A DNA stretch of 64,000 nt from Diadema setosum (taxonomy: Eukaryota; Echinodermata; Echinoidea; Diadematoida; Diadematidae), in NCBI GenBank assembly GCA_033980235.1, contig CM067067.1, positions 6,794,789-6,858,788 of the forward strand. The letters run 5' to 3'. The notes beneath the pieces are model-generated. The model was not told the origin of the DNA, made no database searches, and was given only the letters and a program-made list of their open reading frames with translations. Shown piece after piece: positions 1-14,600 of this stretch. Each line of letters starts with the position of its first letter. The first letter of the stretch is position 1. Both the position numbers and the translations under genes were made by a program.

Positions 1-31
1 TCATGCTGCGAATATATCATGTTTTACAGTA
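1..31. mobile_element. right end of a TACTATAAAA-type MITE cut by the window edge
   Basis: tcatgctgcgaatatatcat and the following gttttacagta match the right end of the element at 13371-13580 with two or three differences. The rest lies outside the window. Confidence 0.45.
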
Positions 32-212
32 TTTGTGTTTTTGAGCCACTACACAAAGAACTGCAGTGTGTATTGTCAGTTAGTGAATGTTATTGAATCT
101 ATAATTTTCAAATGTAGAAAATTTTTGAGGAAAAATCTTTCTTGCTGATTATTGAAATCTGAAGCATCTGTATCATGAATTTCTCTCATGGAATACAAAC
201 ATTCAATCCTAG

Positions 213-3200
213 ACTCTGATACAAGTCCTGGAACCAGTTCTGGCCCAGAACGAAGCCAGCAGGGCCAAGGCGGAACTTGTGTTCATGGAGTGCCTGAAGT
301 GCCACCGTGAATTCCCCAAGACCCAGGCCAAGCTGCGAGTGGAGAAGAAACCAAGGAGGTCTGGCAACTGGCAGTCGGAGGAGGAGAGTGGTAGTGGTGA
401 GTATCAGTGACCGTGTGAACAGAATGGTCACTTTGACCATCGGACCAGAAGAATCACTGTCCATTTCCCTTTTGCACCAGACTGAGTTTGATTTTCTGTC
501 TGTCCTTGAAGTACACATGATTACATACAGGTGCAGAATTGTGAAGATTGTACGTAGATACATGCTCAGACACATTGTAAAACGTAAAGTTGAATTTGAT
601 ATACCAATAGGCGCTATTATTATTCTTACTATATGTTTTGCTTGTTTTGTTTTGTTTTTTACTCCACCATAAAATACATTAATGAATAGTAGCATTTATT
701 ATTGAAAGATACAGCACCAAATCACAAATATAAGGTTTGGGAGACATGATGAGTTTCATCAGAGCTAAAAAAAATGTGTGTGTGTTTTCCCCAGAATTTG
801 AGTCTGTCAATGAAGTGGCAACCTGCCCCTATTGTGGGAGCACTCTGCTAGTGGAGCTTGACGACCCCAAAAGGTCAGAGGTCAACACCCCTATTGGCTC
901 AGTGGCTTCAATCGACCTTTCCTCCAGGCCCATGGCAGCTTCTTCGCCATGGAAATCAAGGTGTCAAACTTGTCCTATCCTTGCATGTATATTAACATTG
1001 AAAAATATGCATTTCGGTAAGCAGCATATGTTTAGTGTACCAATGGATAATTACATGTTTTACCGTCAAATCTAACAAATTAATAGAATATTCACCTTAT
1101 ATTGTAAAAGGTCCTCCTGAATGGTATTGATAAAATCAAAGTGAAATGGGATTGAAAGATTTTTCAAAATAAGTTATATATATCAAAAATGGTGTAGCAA
1201 TACCTTGCATGATGTATTACCTGCTGCATATTATTTTTGTATTTTTTCCTTCTTTCATTTTGTGATTGAACTGTAACTACCTTTTCCTAACCAATAAAAC
1301 TGAAAAAAAGAGAAAAAAGAAGGGTATAGCATTTCACATGACATTCTGTGGAGTGTGCTGAGTATACCAAGCATCAGCTGTAAACCATTCAAACTAGAGT
1401 AAGTCTGAGTCATGCAAAGCAGCATTCCAATGACATTTCTTCATGCAAAGTCACAATCTTGCACGTGTCATGCATCACAGAGAGAAGGACGCCCTCATTG
1501 TTAGTCCATCCAACAAGCCGAGCCTCATCCAGGCCTTCACCGACGTGTTCTCCCTCGGATCCAGTGAACCTGCCCAATCTCGGGCAAAATCCTCCAAGTT
1601 GCTAGGCAATGGTGCCAGCGATGCCTACCAGGACTCACTCATGGCCTCGGAGAATGGAATCCACCACACCAAGGAGCTGGCGCCCTCACCAGTCAAGGAC
1701 TATGCATCGTCGCCAGCCAAGGAAAGTTCAATGACCACCTCCTCCTCCTCATCGCAGCTCAGTGGGATGAGTTCTGACTTCAGGTTTGTTGTCCCCCCCC
1801 CCCTCGCTGGATGACTCACACCGTTTTCCATTTCTCTATACATCACTAAAGTGTACTTGGTTGGCATGTCTTATTGTCAGTGATGAACTAGACATGTGTT
1901 TTTCGCTGTGTGCATAGTCTATGGAGTGATGGTGTGTGTTGCAGCCAATTTATATCAAACCTGTTAATGTTTAACCTGTTGAGGACGGACTGATTGTGCT
2001 ACAACACGCATTTCCCATAGACCTCTGCCTGAGTATACTCGGCACTTGTCCTCAACGGGTTAATGGGTGCATAACAAGGAAATGCCTTTGATGCAGTGAT
2101 GCAGCAATACCTGTTAATCATTTAGCATGACATTTTAATATATAACATGATGCATGTTATTCTTTGTGTATGAAAAACTGATTGCACATTTGTCATCAGA
2201 TTGATGGCAGAAAATGGCAAGAATGTATTTGTCAAATTAGAATTCATTCTAGTTTTCATGGACCACGTGTCTGATGCAGTTCCAAAGTTTCCTCAATACA
2301 GGTCAGTGTTCATGTTAGTGAACTGTAAACAGAGATACTGTCATCATGTATGTCAAGAGTTTTTCATTGATAAGCTATGCCATACGATGCTTCCCTGAAC
2401 CAGATTGCCAGATCCCACAATCAAGATGGAGCACTCGCTGCATACTCCGGTCGATGAACTGGCCAGCTACCCTCCAGAAAAACTTAAAGAGCTCCTGACG
2501 ACAAATACATCTGGCTTCAAGCAAAGGTAGCGACCATCATGATTCTTAAGTTATGTATCATCTGTAACATGGGCTTCATGTGTGTAAGCCAGTCAGCCAA
2601 CTCATCACTTGAATTATTATTATGGAAATATGTAATTTCTGCACAGCATATGGTAATATGTAATTGCTGCACAGCATAAGTTATCAAAATGAGCCTCAAT
2701 CTGCTACCAGTAATCATCTTCATTTGATGTTATCTTTTTCATATTTTTATTATTTTTTTAATATTAACTTTAGAAATCAAAGACGCTCTCAAAGCTGTAT
2801 GCATTTTTTTTTTTTTTTTTGGGGGGGGGGGATGTTTCAAGTTTGAAGATGTATCTATGGCCAAGCAGTGCAAGTTGTTTTATTGCTGATTCATAGTAAT
2901 AGGGAAAATTGGTAACCTGATCCAGAGGAAGCAATTTCATCTTCATTATTTAAAGTAAAAACAATAAAAGAAGATGCTGATAAATCAAGATGGCTCAAGT
3001 TCATATCACCTTCCCTACACTAGGACCAAGTACCGAAACATTTCAATGCCATACCATTCTTATGTCAGAGAAGAATAAGAATTGTTATGATCGTTGCTGG
3101 AAATACTTTCAGCTGCATTGGCTGAATATCAAAATTTATCAGTTATATTTCTCATTTAATCCCCCTCATCTGGGAAACCTCCAGTCTGCAATAGTTTGAA

Positions 3201-6200
3201 TAAATGAAGGCTTCTTTGTACAGCATACATTTGACCCAGAATACGAAAATTTGTACAATAAATGTGTGGAAAACTAGAATTACTGAAAGTGAGAATTCTC
3301 TTCATGCCTTTGCCGGGAAGGCAGGAGACATTATGTTTCCAGTTGTCATTCCGTCCCACATCTCATCATCGCAGCGTAATGTACAGTGGTAATATAATTT
3401 AGTTTGTAGGGTAGAAATAGGCAATTACTCGTATAAAATGATTATGATGAAAGGTTAAAGGTCAAAGGTCAAAGGTCCCCAAGATTCAACTAAAAAGTAA
3501 TTTTTTTGGCCATGTATTCCTCTGAGCATAGTGAAGTCCAGTAGACTTGTATTTGGTGTAATGGATAGAATTAAATTGGGGAAAAAAAATCCTTTTAGCA
3601 GAGAGGATAATAGGCCAGTCTTTTGGTGGTGGTCTTGAGCATTGAGCTTCATGAAAAGGTAACAGAAGGGCTATGTTTTCTTTGCATATATAGTGATTGT
3701 GTGAGAATTGGAGGCTTCCCAGTTGACTGTGGATAACAGTTGATTTGCTGTAGTTAGACCAATCTTAATTTCCATAATGATGTAGTATTTTTTTTTTTTA
3801 TAGATTTGTACATATATATATAGTTTTTCTTTTCTTTCTTTCTTTTTTTTTCATTATTTTGGAAGATATTCTAAGTAATGTACTACATGGCTGGCTGGTA
3901 TATTACTTGCCATTTGCTTGTTAAAATTTTTAACCATTTCTTTATTTGTATATCAGTTTCACATCAACTAATCACTTTATATCATGTTTGACATTGATTC
4001 AGTACATTCATTATCAGAAGTTCAGAGCTGTATTTATTCAGATTACAAACTGCTACTCATTTCCTGTAACAACCATGCCAGTGTAATCCTTATCAAAAAC
4101 TAATCCTATTTTATTTCTGTGTCAAAGCTTCCTTTTTGTTGTGTTCTGTTTTGGATTGGTTGTCATTCTTTTCTGTTGGTTTTGAATCTGTCATGGTGTC
4201 ACGTTGTGTGCACTCTTTTGCTTCGCTCTATTTGTTCATCTAACCCCACCAGGTCTAACCAAGAGTTGGCCAGCACTAATCCTACCAGGTTAGTCATGAC
4301 TGATTTGTGTGTGTGTGTCTGTCTCGTCAGTTTGCATGATCCTACCATGGACGATCATAGTCACTCCTATAATGACCATATTCATACACATGCTTGGATT
4401 CTTGGTACATGGAATGCCCTTCTATGCAACCACTCGCATGCTGTGACAGGGAAATGCTAAACATTGACCTATCCTTGACCTCTGGGCTGATATGTAATGT
4501 TTAGATAATTGTACATCTGTTTGAACTTGTTTTGTTCTGTGTATCATGTACATGTACATAAGGCCGAATATCTGCATGATATGTTCACTGTATGCACAAT
4601 GGCCTTGTTTGTGTGTGGAACACCAGTTTACCCAAAGCAACATAATAATCTTGTATATATCTTTCACAGCCCTTGTCCTGTGCATGTCTGTGAAATTCTT
4701 ATATCTTCATCCTCTATGTTGCTGTCTCTGAGGATATGTGTCTTGTCCAGAGGAATTGGGTTAAGCCAAGTTATAGAATAATACCAATAAGAGCAAAGAG
4801 ATATAAATTGTGTTATACCATAATCAGTAGCTCATTGTTGACTGTTGCATCCAGCAGTGAGCTACATTTTCAAGATCTCCAAAGCAATATGTTTGTGTAG
4901 GGTTTATGAAGTCTGGGATGCATGGCATCGTGGAAATTGAATCATCTGTTGGTATGAATCCATGAGTTAGCTTGTCTTACTGTCTTTGCCATAGGTACTC
5001 CCTCTGCCCAACCGATGCGGGCAGTTTGTCCAGTAGGGAAGCCTCGGGACCACCAACCCCCATACACTTTGTTGCTGCTAGTCCATTTGACTCTCCAGCG
5101 GCGGTCAGACGAGGAGACCCACGGACTTTGACCCCTCAAAAGGGAAGTACACCGCACAGTGGGGATGAGGTTGGGGAATTGGTGTATGGAAATTCAAAGG
5201 ATCAGAGCAAAGACCGAACACCAACTGCTCCAAGTGCTGATGAACATGCGGGAAATCATCAACCAAATCACACGTATAGCGAGGATGACATTGTTGTCCT
5301 AGACAACTCAGAGGCAGTATCCCAACACAGCATGGACTTTGGGAATGCCTATCACTTACGGGGCACTCAGTCAGAGAGGGATGCCGCGCCGGATGCTGTC
5401 AGCTATGGACGACTGGACAGCAATGAGAGCGACATCGCTGTCATCAGTGAGGCTGAGCCTCAGAGCAGCGCCAGTGCGCAGACACTCCCTAGAAATTCCA
5501 GCGCTGGAAATTTGAGTCTTACCTCGGACAACGTCTTTGAGGGAGGGCACCACGGTTCCTGGAATCAGCCCGGGATGGGAAGTCCCCTCATCCGGCGGCG
5601 GCAGGAGATGTCAGACAATAGCAAGGACTTCCTGGCCGTATACAATTCACAGTCTGGATCAGACACCCCTAATGACATCAATGGGAGGAACCACAGTGAT
5701 GTAACCACCCCGGCTGAGCAGCCATTCCCCCACTCACCGAACACAGCCTCCCAGCTGAGTGCCTCTGTGACAGAACTTTCTATGCTGGAGATGGCAGAAC
5801 AGGACTGCTGTAATGTGCACCATCGCCTCAAGCTGTTCCTGTCCATGTCCGTCTTTGGTGATGACGAGGAGCTCACATGTATCCTTAGGGCAAGTCTCAC
5901 TACTTGTACTGTGTAGTTTTACTTTCATAAGCTGTGAAGTCTTTAGACTTGATCTATAATCCAGGACTGTCTATTGATAGATGTATGTTGTATGCAACGA
6001 ATTAGGAAATCTGGAGTACTGAGGAAGAACATTGTATTTTAAAGGCAGAGTTTGTTTCCTGGTTTTAATGCTGAATGTGTGTTATGTATGAAAACTGGTG
6101 TGTAATAATTTACAATGAAGATCAGTCATGCAATCTTATTATAGCCTGTAGATCACTTCTGTGATGTGACCAATACATATGAAGTGAATTTGTTTTTTGC

Positions 6201-8595
6201 TAGAAAATCAAAACATTTCATTAATTCTCATAGAAAAACAATAGTTATGGATGATTTTACTCAGATTTTGACCAAACTTGGCACCAATTATTATTTGGGG
6301 AGGGAATCATAGTTTTAATATTATTATATTAATCATAGTTTTGTTTGGTGCACTGGGGGTGGGGGGGGGGGGCTATATGGCAGGGCCCAAAATACCCAAA
6401 ATTAAGAGGATGTTGTCCAAGAAACCTGCAGTAATCCTGGATTATCAAGATATTTGAAATAGTTTGTATCAGGTGGAGTGCCATAAAGGGCAAAGTGCAC
6501 TGCTCAGGTGAGCGCTAGACCTTTATGTCTCTTGTTGGTGCTTGTTCAGCCTTCATTAGGCATGTCATTTGAAATAAAAAATGTATTTTGAACAGGTAAC
6601 AGATGAGGTTTTCACTAATACTTTCATCTCTTTACTTTCTTGTTTGTTTTGTTTGTGTTTTCTTCCTCCAGGGTAACATCTGGCTGATCAACAAGAAGAC
6701 AAACTACGATGGGCTGGTGGTACTGTCAACAGAGAATTTGTATTTCCTGAAAATTGTCAAGGAAGAAAGGTTTGTGAAGTTATATTAGTCTGGTACGCAT
6801 TACACTCATCATTTGTATTATGAGCAGTCTCACTGATTTCTGAGATGTCAAGTGATAAGATGAAATTGGGGTTGTTTCTAACCTTCCAAGTGAAGTTATC
6901 ATGTAGGACCCATGTGTGATGAATTGGACACTTTATACCCATGATGTAATAATGCACATTTCTGCCTGTGAGAGGCACGCGCCATCCTTGTAATGCACTT
7001 TTAAAAGACTTTTGTAATTTTCCATCAGTGAGAGTAGCGATGCCTTATGCTGACTGGGGTGTAGCAAACTCAACACCAGGAGTGGCCTTACATTATATGT
7101 GTAATTATCTGTGCAAGTATATCCCACATAAAGTTTAATGATAGTTTAAAGGCAGTCATATAGATTTTTCCCCATCAAGCCCAGTGATCTACTCATTGTA
7201 GTTAGTGCTGGATCTACTGTAAAAGTGGATAGTTTCCGTGAGTAATTTTTTTTTATGCCTCCGCCACGAAGTGGCCGGAGGCATTATGTTTTCGGGTCGT
7301 CCGTACGTCCGTCCGTACGTCCGTCCGTCCCGTTTTGTTTTTGTAGATATCTCAAGAACCGTGTGGTGGTTTTACATCAAACTTGGTATGAGGGTATATC
7401 CTTGGGGGATAATACTTTGTGTGGATTTTAGGGTCACAGGGTCAAAGGTCAAAGGTCACAGGTTATTTTGTAAAATAAAATTGAAATTTCATGTTTTTCT
7501 CCATATCTCGCAAATGGTTCAAGGTATCTTCATGGAACTTAGTATATATGCTTGTACTGATGGGCAGTGATTATCTAGGGAAGTTGGGGGTCATGGGTCA
7601 AAGGTCGGGGGGGGGGGTCAAAGGTCAAGGTCAACTCCTCAAAATATCACTACTTTCCTTAAAATGCAATATGCCTGAAGGTTTTTTTTTTTTAAACTTG
7701 ATGTATGGCATGTATTACCCAATATATATTTTTGGGGAAGTTTCTTGCCCAAAGGTCAAAAGGTCAAAGGTCAAGTGAAAGTGCTAAATTGCACTTTTTC
7801 CTCCATATCTCGAAAGTACATCGTAACTCAAGGTATCATCATGAAACTTACATATTTATGCATGTTCTAACTAACCGTGATTCTCTGTGGAACTGTGAGG
7901 TCAAAGGTCAAAGACCAGGTTTAGATAATGCTATTTTCCCATTTGATTCTGAAATTATACTTTTTCTCAATACCTTGAAAATTACTCGATGCATAAACTT
8001 ATAAAAGGGTCAAAAGTCAAGTAAAAATCATCAGTTCCCCAAATACCTGCACTCTGACATTTTAATCATTCATCCAATTGAACCTAGTTCTAGAAAGTGA
8101 ACATTCAGCATATTTGTGTCAAACCTGTCATTTTAATATTTTGCCAATTGTGTGAAACTGTCATCACACATTGTCAAGACATTGTACTATAGACCTATTA
8201 GGAGAACCATGCATTATGGCGGAGGCATATCAGTAGCCGTAGCGATATATCTAGTTTCTGCATGCAGCTGGGTTAGATGAATAATGGCATGTTTTTTATT
8301 CTGCAGAATCAGGTCATTATGTACTGGAACATATGGCATGCAGTGATATTTGTATGCTTTTATTTTTGTGCCATCTTCTGGTTATGCAAAATGGATGAAA
8401 ATTTCTACTTTTACAGTATCATGAATTGACTTCTGCCAAGGCTTCCTCCATATATCTGTCTTGTGCATCTTGTGCATCATGACATCAACTGGGTCATAAA
8501 GCTTGCAGTGCTTCAAATTTTTGTACCAAACACACAGCTGGTCTTCAACTGATGGACCTTGCTAGCCCAGACTAGATCTAAATGGAGTCTGTGAC

Positions 8596-8667
<72 letters not shown>

Positions 8668-11600
8668 AAATTCTGAACATGTGTGTGATATAAAGGAATT
8701 AATCAACTTCTAATTTTGGATGATGAGACAAACTATCAAAGTCTTCACATGGTTTGGATATGGTTGCTCCAAAGATGACTGCATCCAAATGATTTTGAGA
8801 TCGATAGTTTGTCTCATCATCCTTTACCAGTCAAGTCCTAGGGATATTTGCTGCAAAGATAATTGTCCTTGCAACATTAAATTGGCATTAAATCGGTTGG
8901 AACTGGTTGAAGTCATAAAATCTTGCACATAGTCAGATAGAAATTAAAAACAAGATGCTAATTTGAGAGAGAAATGGGAACTTCAGTTTTCTACAATGTG
9001 TTGCTAATTTGATACTCAGATAGCAATTTAGCAGTTGATAGTCTGTTAAAATATTGTAAGTGAATCAAGCAGTTATATGTAACCAACAGTGGTCCCAAAT
9101 TAGAGAGAATTTTTGACTCAACAGTGAATAGCATACTGATAACTTATAATAAGGCGATACCACATGAGACCACAGAAACGTCTTTTCCTGGACATGGCGG
9201 GTTTCAGTGGAGTTGATTTAAAATCTTGTTAGAGTCGGTTGCACCTGTGGACTTCAGGTGACTGATTGTTGCTGTCATATATCAGATTCAGTGATACTCT
9301 TGATCTCTGTACCAGGAATGAGCTGTTGCAGAGTCTTCAGGGCTGTAGAGTGTAAGTGATTGTGATAAATCAGTTGCTCAGTTCATATCCCTTGCCAACC
9401 GCAAGCAGTTTCTTTTATTTGGCGACCAGCCACAAGCATATGCATGCTCACATATTTCGGGAGAGACTCGCAACATGTTGGCACATCATCGACATAACTT
9501 TGTTCACGCATATGTAAAGGAGGTTTTCAGTATGCATGCACATTGACATTGGCAAATCATTTTGTTTCTTTTGATTTCAGTCATACAAATGCAAACTTAT
9601 TAAATATTTGAGTGTAAAAGACGCTGCTCTTTGTTGTTGTTTACAAAATTAAGTGGCATAATTATGAAGTTTACTATCATTGGTTTGTTCATAGCTCTTT
9701 GTTTGATCTTTAGTTTACATAGTACAATCTATGCAAATAGTCTCATCTACTTCTGATTTGGAATGTCAAACACTTTCTTTGTGAAACATCACTTAGTGAA
9801 ACATCACCTGTGAGTTATCTGTGAGTTAGACCCCGTTTACAGTGCGGGGCCGGGCTCGGCCGCGGCCGAGCCTCGCAATTTTGTCCGTTTACACTGCTGG
9901 GCTCGGCCGCGCTTTCGATTCAAACCTTTCATTATTTGGTCGTAGTGGCGCTCTGCTTGTAAACTAACGCAATTTGGTATTGTCTGGTTTTCAGACCCTT
10001 TGCCAACTGAATTCCGTGGCGACGAAGTCGCCGTTCGGGCAAAGGCCTTTGGCGAAGGAAAAAATCCTTTGCAGGACAAAACCACCTTAAACTATACTAG
10101 TTTTCGACGTTGAGGGGGTTAATATCCTGAACAGTGAAAGATACAGGCATAGGGTTTGGAAGCCAGACTAAAACTGGCCGCGCAATTCTCGCTATCGCCA
10201 ATGACGTAAAAAGTACCCGGATGTTGATTTAAGCGTCATTTACGGTGCATTATGGGACAGTCCGGTAGCAAAATCACTTCCGTTCGTACGCGCGTGATAC
10301 GTGACTAATGCTATTTACACACACAACCGACTGTATTCTACGTGTACTTCCGGTTTTCTCGACTTGAATTACAGCTTTAATATGATTTGAAATTTCTCCA
10401 TTCTTAAGAAATTGCTGTTAATACGACTATTGGTTGTTGCTGCGAAGCTGCCATGTGTTGTTCGCACGATAATAAATGAAAAAAAATCTGCAGAAATAGG
10501 ACCCTTACTGGCATGGGAGACGTGACATGGCCGCGTGGGTGAAGTTTGCGGGTGACTCCACAGCGCAGTACGTGCACGCGCGACTAGACTTACTAGTAGT
10601 GGTAGTAGCATAGCACTAGGCATTAGTAGGCCTAGTGCCTACGTACATTGTACGTACATGTACTTACTTGGGAGAAGTTGCTTCGGAGACTGGATAAGTA
10701 CGAGATCACTGTTCGTTCCCGATTGTGTTCGCGACATTCGCGACATAAAAAAAGATGGGCATTCTATGACGATATCCAGGTGGGTGATTATTTTCCAGCA
10801 TATTTTCAGCATATGCAGAGATGACTGATCTGTGATGTGCACATCGATCGCATGATCAAGCAGTATGCTGTACCGGTATGTGTTAGCGTATGCGCTGCAT
10901 GCGTGCAGTGGTGCATAATGCAAGGCTGGCCGCCGGCGGGGACTCGACTACAGTGTACGAGTATGACAGGCCTGGCCATCACTCGCTGGCTCGGGCGGTA
11001 CAGCCGCCGACTGTACTACCGTGATCAGCGCGGCGCTATAGGTAAGGTACACGTACGCGCACGCTAGCGTTGTGCAAATTATGCTCCGCGCCGGAAGTGC
11101 CCTTGCTACCAAGTGCACTAAATCTTGACGAAAAAGCCACATCCGGGTACTTTTTACGTCATTGGCGATAGCGAGAATTGGCCGCGCATTTGTACCAGTT
11201 TGCGTTTACACCAAGAAAAGGAGGGGCTCGGCCGAGACCACCTCCAGAGCGAGGCCAAATGCGAGGCCAATTTTGGCCTCGCATTTGGCCTTTTGCGCGT
11301 TTACACTGAAGCGGGGCTGGACTCAGCCGCGGCCGAGCCGCGGCCGAGCCTCGCACTGTAAACGGGGTCTTATTTGGCATGAGAATAAGTTCACATCTTT
11401 ATAGATTATTTATTTGGTGTATGAAAATCATGACCATATATCATGAGTGCTTTACAGTGAATGTAACAGAATTTACCAGGAGAGATACTCGTGTTATATT
11501 TTTATGTAAAAACCAAAGTATATACCTTAGATCAAAGAAAACGAATTCATTTTGTGTAAACAGATTTTATGATAATCATGTTTTTTTTTGTGTGTGTGTG

Positions 11601-14600
11601 TGTGCATGTGTTGTGTGTTATACCTGCTCATAAGAATATCTCAGCAGGAGTAGATGTAAATTAGCTTTGTTTTTCTTTGCTTCATGATAGCTACATGTAC
11701 TTTGATTTGCAAACACTCTCTTTTGATCCCATTGGACATGAATTGTAAGTGTCATTTGGCATAAAGTAAAGAGCTAAGCAATCATTACAGCTTTTAACAT
11801 GCCAGATTAGAAATTAGATTTCCAGAAGAACACTAACTCTAACACAGACCTTCATAAATTATACACAAGGTGTTTGATTTTGTGCACCTTGTTATGAAAT
11901 ACTTTGTGTAAAGCATTCTACTTGGATAGCATTATGTAACTAATGTTACAATTGAAACATAGCAGCACTTCATAAGATCGCAAGTTTCTCACTATTTCTA
12001 CACCTGCTGCCATAAGATTGATACAAGGACTGGAACAATGTTTTTCTGTGCAAATACCAGTTGTACATCTGAAAAATCTTTGGTTTTTATCAAATGGATG
12101 CCTTTTGGTTCTCCATCTTGAGTCTGCAGTAAATCTCCTTCCACCTGTGTGGTGTAGTATGCTCTCTCGTTGGTGATGAAATAAGGCAACTGTCTCTTAA
12201 AGACACTGTTGCCAAGGCAACTATTGCAGATGTATGCATATTGCACCACAAAACTGATACCTGTTTTCAAGGGCACATTCACACCATGGCAAAGATCTGC
12301 CAATTTCCTTTTCCTGTATGGTACCTTCACGAAAACAATGTGCTGAGCCATACATGCTATCTTAACTCTTTCAATTCCACCAGGAGTCTGTGTTTGTGCA
12401 ATGTCAGTGGCAGTTTTTAGGGGGAGGTCTAAAAAGGAGTTAAGAATAATAACATTTGATGATATAGATTGTTGAAAATTCTTCTCCTTTTTTTAAGTGC
12501 CTTTTGTTTTGTTCAACATGTCTTGACAGGTGTTATTTGATGTTGTTTTCAAATAATTGCTGAAAAAGTTTCAGTGTATTGATTGATGATCACATACATA
12601 TGTTTGCCTATAAATCTATGTGGTGTTTTTTAGTCAATACAAGAACATCCAGAGACAATAGTTAGGCTTTGATATAGGTCGTATAGAGCCTCTTCAAACA
12701 TTGTATTAATAAATGTAGATTGCAATAGTACAATCCACACACTACAAAAAATGTGACCATAAATTTACAACCATATTGATTTTCATAGATAATTAAATTA
12801 AAGGATGAAATGAATAAAAAAACTTGTAAGAAGTGACACTGTTTCTTTGTTGCCTTCAGTGAGACTCCATCTGATTGGCTGGCGAAGCGGTCCCAGCACC
12901 CAGTTAAAGACCTCACTAGGATACACCTTGGCCTCGGCAGTCAGAGCCTCCAATTTGAGTTCTCATCGGAGGGAGCCCTCTACACCATTGTGACAGGACA
13001 CAAGAAGAGGACCAGGCAGTTTACCAACACTGCTGCTAGTGAGTGCAACAATCAAAATTCATAAAGATGTCCAAAATGTCATCTTGAAGTTGTGGTTTTC
13101 TTGTCCATGAGAAATGTGTATATGCCACTCTGAGATCATCAGAATTTTCATTTTCAAGTGTTTAACAATATTAGAAAACATGAAGGTGTGAAATTGTATC
13201 TGTGGCAAAATATTAAGTAACTGCAGAAGATCAAAATGGGTAGACATTGCAAGACAGTATTGAAGATAGGTATTGGTTATTTACGTATTTGTGTAAATTT
13301 GTATAATTTCCTGTTACATTTCCTTATCTCTCTCTGTTTGTGTATTTTCTACCAGTATGAATGTCTTGCATACTATAAAACAAGGAATGTTTGCACGCGC
13401 TTTAATTTCGCGGACTTCGCGAGCACCAAGATTCGCGAAATTAAAATGCACACGAAAGTTCTTGTCTACACTATATGTATTGAACGCCAGTGGCAATTTG
13501 CGAAATTTCATGCCACGAAAAAGGCTGTCGGCTCCAATTCAGGAAAATTTCATGCCGCGAATATATCATGTTTTACGGTACCTCAAAGGCTAACATACAA
13601 ATATATATTTATTTTTCCTTCTCTATCTCTCTCTCTCTCTCTCCCTTTCTGTCTTCCTGTGTCTTTCTGTGTGTCTGTGCTCCTCTCTCTCAAAGATTCT
13701 CTGAGTGCTGGAACGTGGAGGAAAAAGTTCAAGGGCATCGTTTGGGAGAACCCACAGACGTTGCTGAACCTCACCAGTGAGGTCTTTGTCCCCCAGGCCA
13801 CTGGGGACACCAGCTATGAGGTGGACCCCCAGATCTCCGTGTACATCATTGCCCAGCTGAAAATAGCGAGCACAAGCAAGCAAGGTTAGTGCGTTGGGTG
13901 ATTTTGAAGAAGGACGTAAAACCAAACCAGCAAACTAACAGATATAAAATCTCCTTTTTTTAGCCTTTCACAAAAGTTTGCATACCTTGGATTCAGTTTT
14001 AAGAGTTCAAACAAAAACACTAGATTCTTATGTGTGAACTTTCCACTGCTAAAAGATGCTAAATGTGTAAGAGAAAAAATGTCTGATCTATTCATGTATG
14101 TTTTCTTATACAGTGCATGCAATGTTTGTGGTGGCTAAATGCAGAATAGATTGCTTTGCTGCATGTACTGTAAAAGTGGAAATTTTCACGGTGTTGAAAT
14201 TTTCTCGCATTTGGCGCACCCAGAGGCAACCGCGAAAATAAAAGCATGCAAATATTTTTGCTTGCCATATGTTCCTGTACGTGATATCTTGATTCTTTAC
14301 AAGAATACCAGATGATCTGTATACACATATTTATACTTGAAGCACAAAGAGTACAATACTGTCTGACTTTATAGATATCTTGTGCCATAGTGATATGCAT
14401 TCGATATATTGTAAAGTTTTCTGTACAGTTTTATAAATTTTACACAGGAGTAATTTGGCTTGTATCTTTTCATATCTGATGTAGGCACAGCAGTAAAAGT
14501 CAAAGAAGTAGGTGTCCTAGTGACTGCTACTGATGTGTATCTGATGGAAGAAAATCACTGTTATCCCATGACCCTCAAGAATAAGAAAGGGGTCAAAGGT

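Larger units (their letters stand above)
6770..12859. other. largest STK11IP intron (6.1 kb)
   Basis: It is bounded by donor AG|GTTTGT and acceptor CTTCAG. It holds the element at 7254-8254, the AC repeat, the hairpin at 8718-8822 and the GC-rich element at 9829-11369. The remaining sequence (11370-12859) has no recognisable exon. Confidence 0.6.

Noticed and set aside
186..695. 170-codon open frame on the - strand at the left edge
   Set aside because: It is antisense to a clear STK11IP exon (213-396) and the adjoining intron and has no family signature.
13236..13889. 217-codon frame over an STK11IP exon
   Set aside because: Most of it is intron, a MITE and a CT-rich polypyrimidine tract. 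Only 13696-13884 is an exon, and the real protein frame there continues from exon 12860-13038 in phase.
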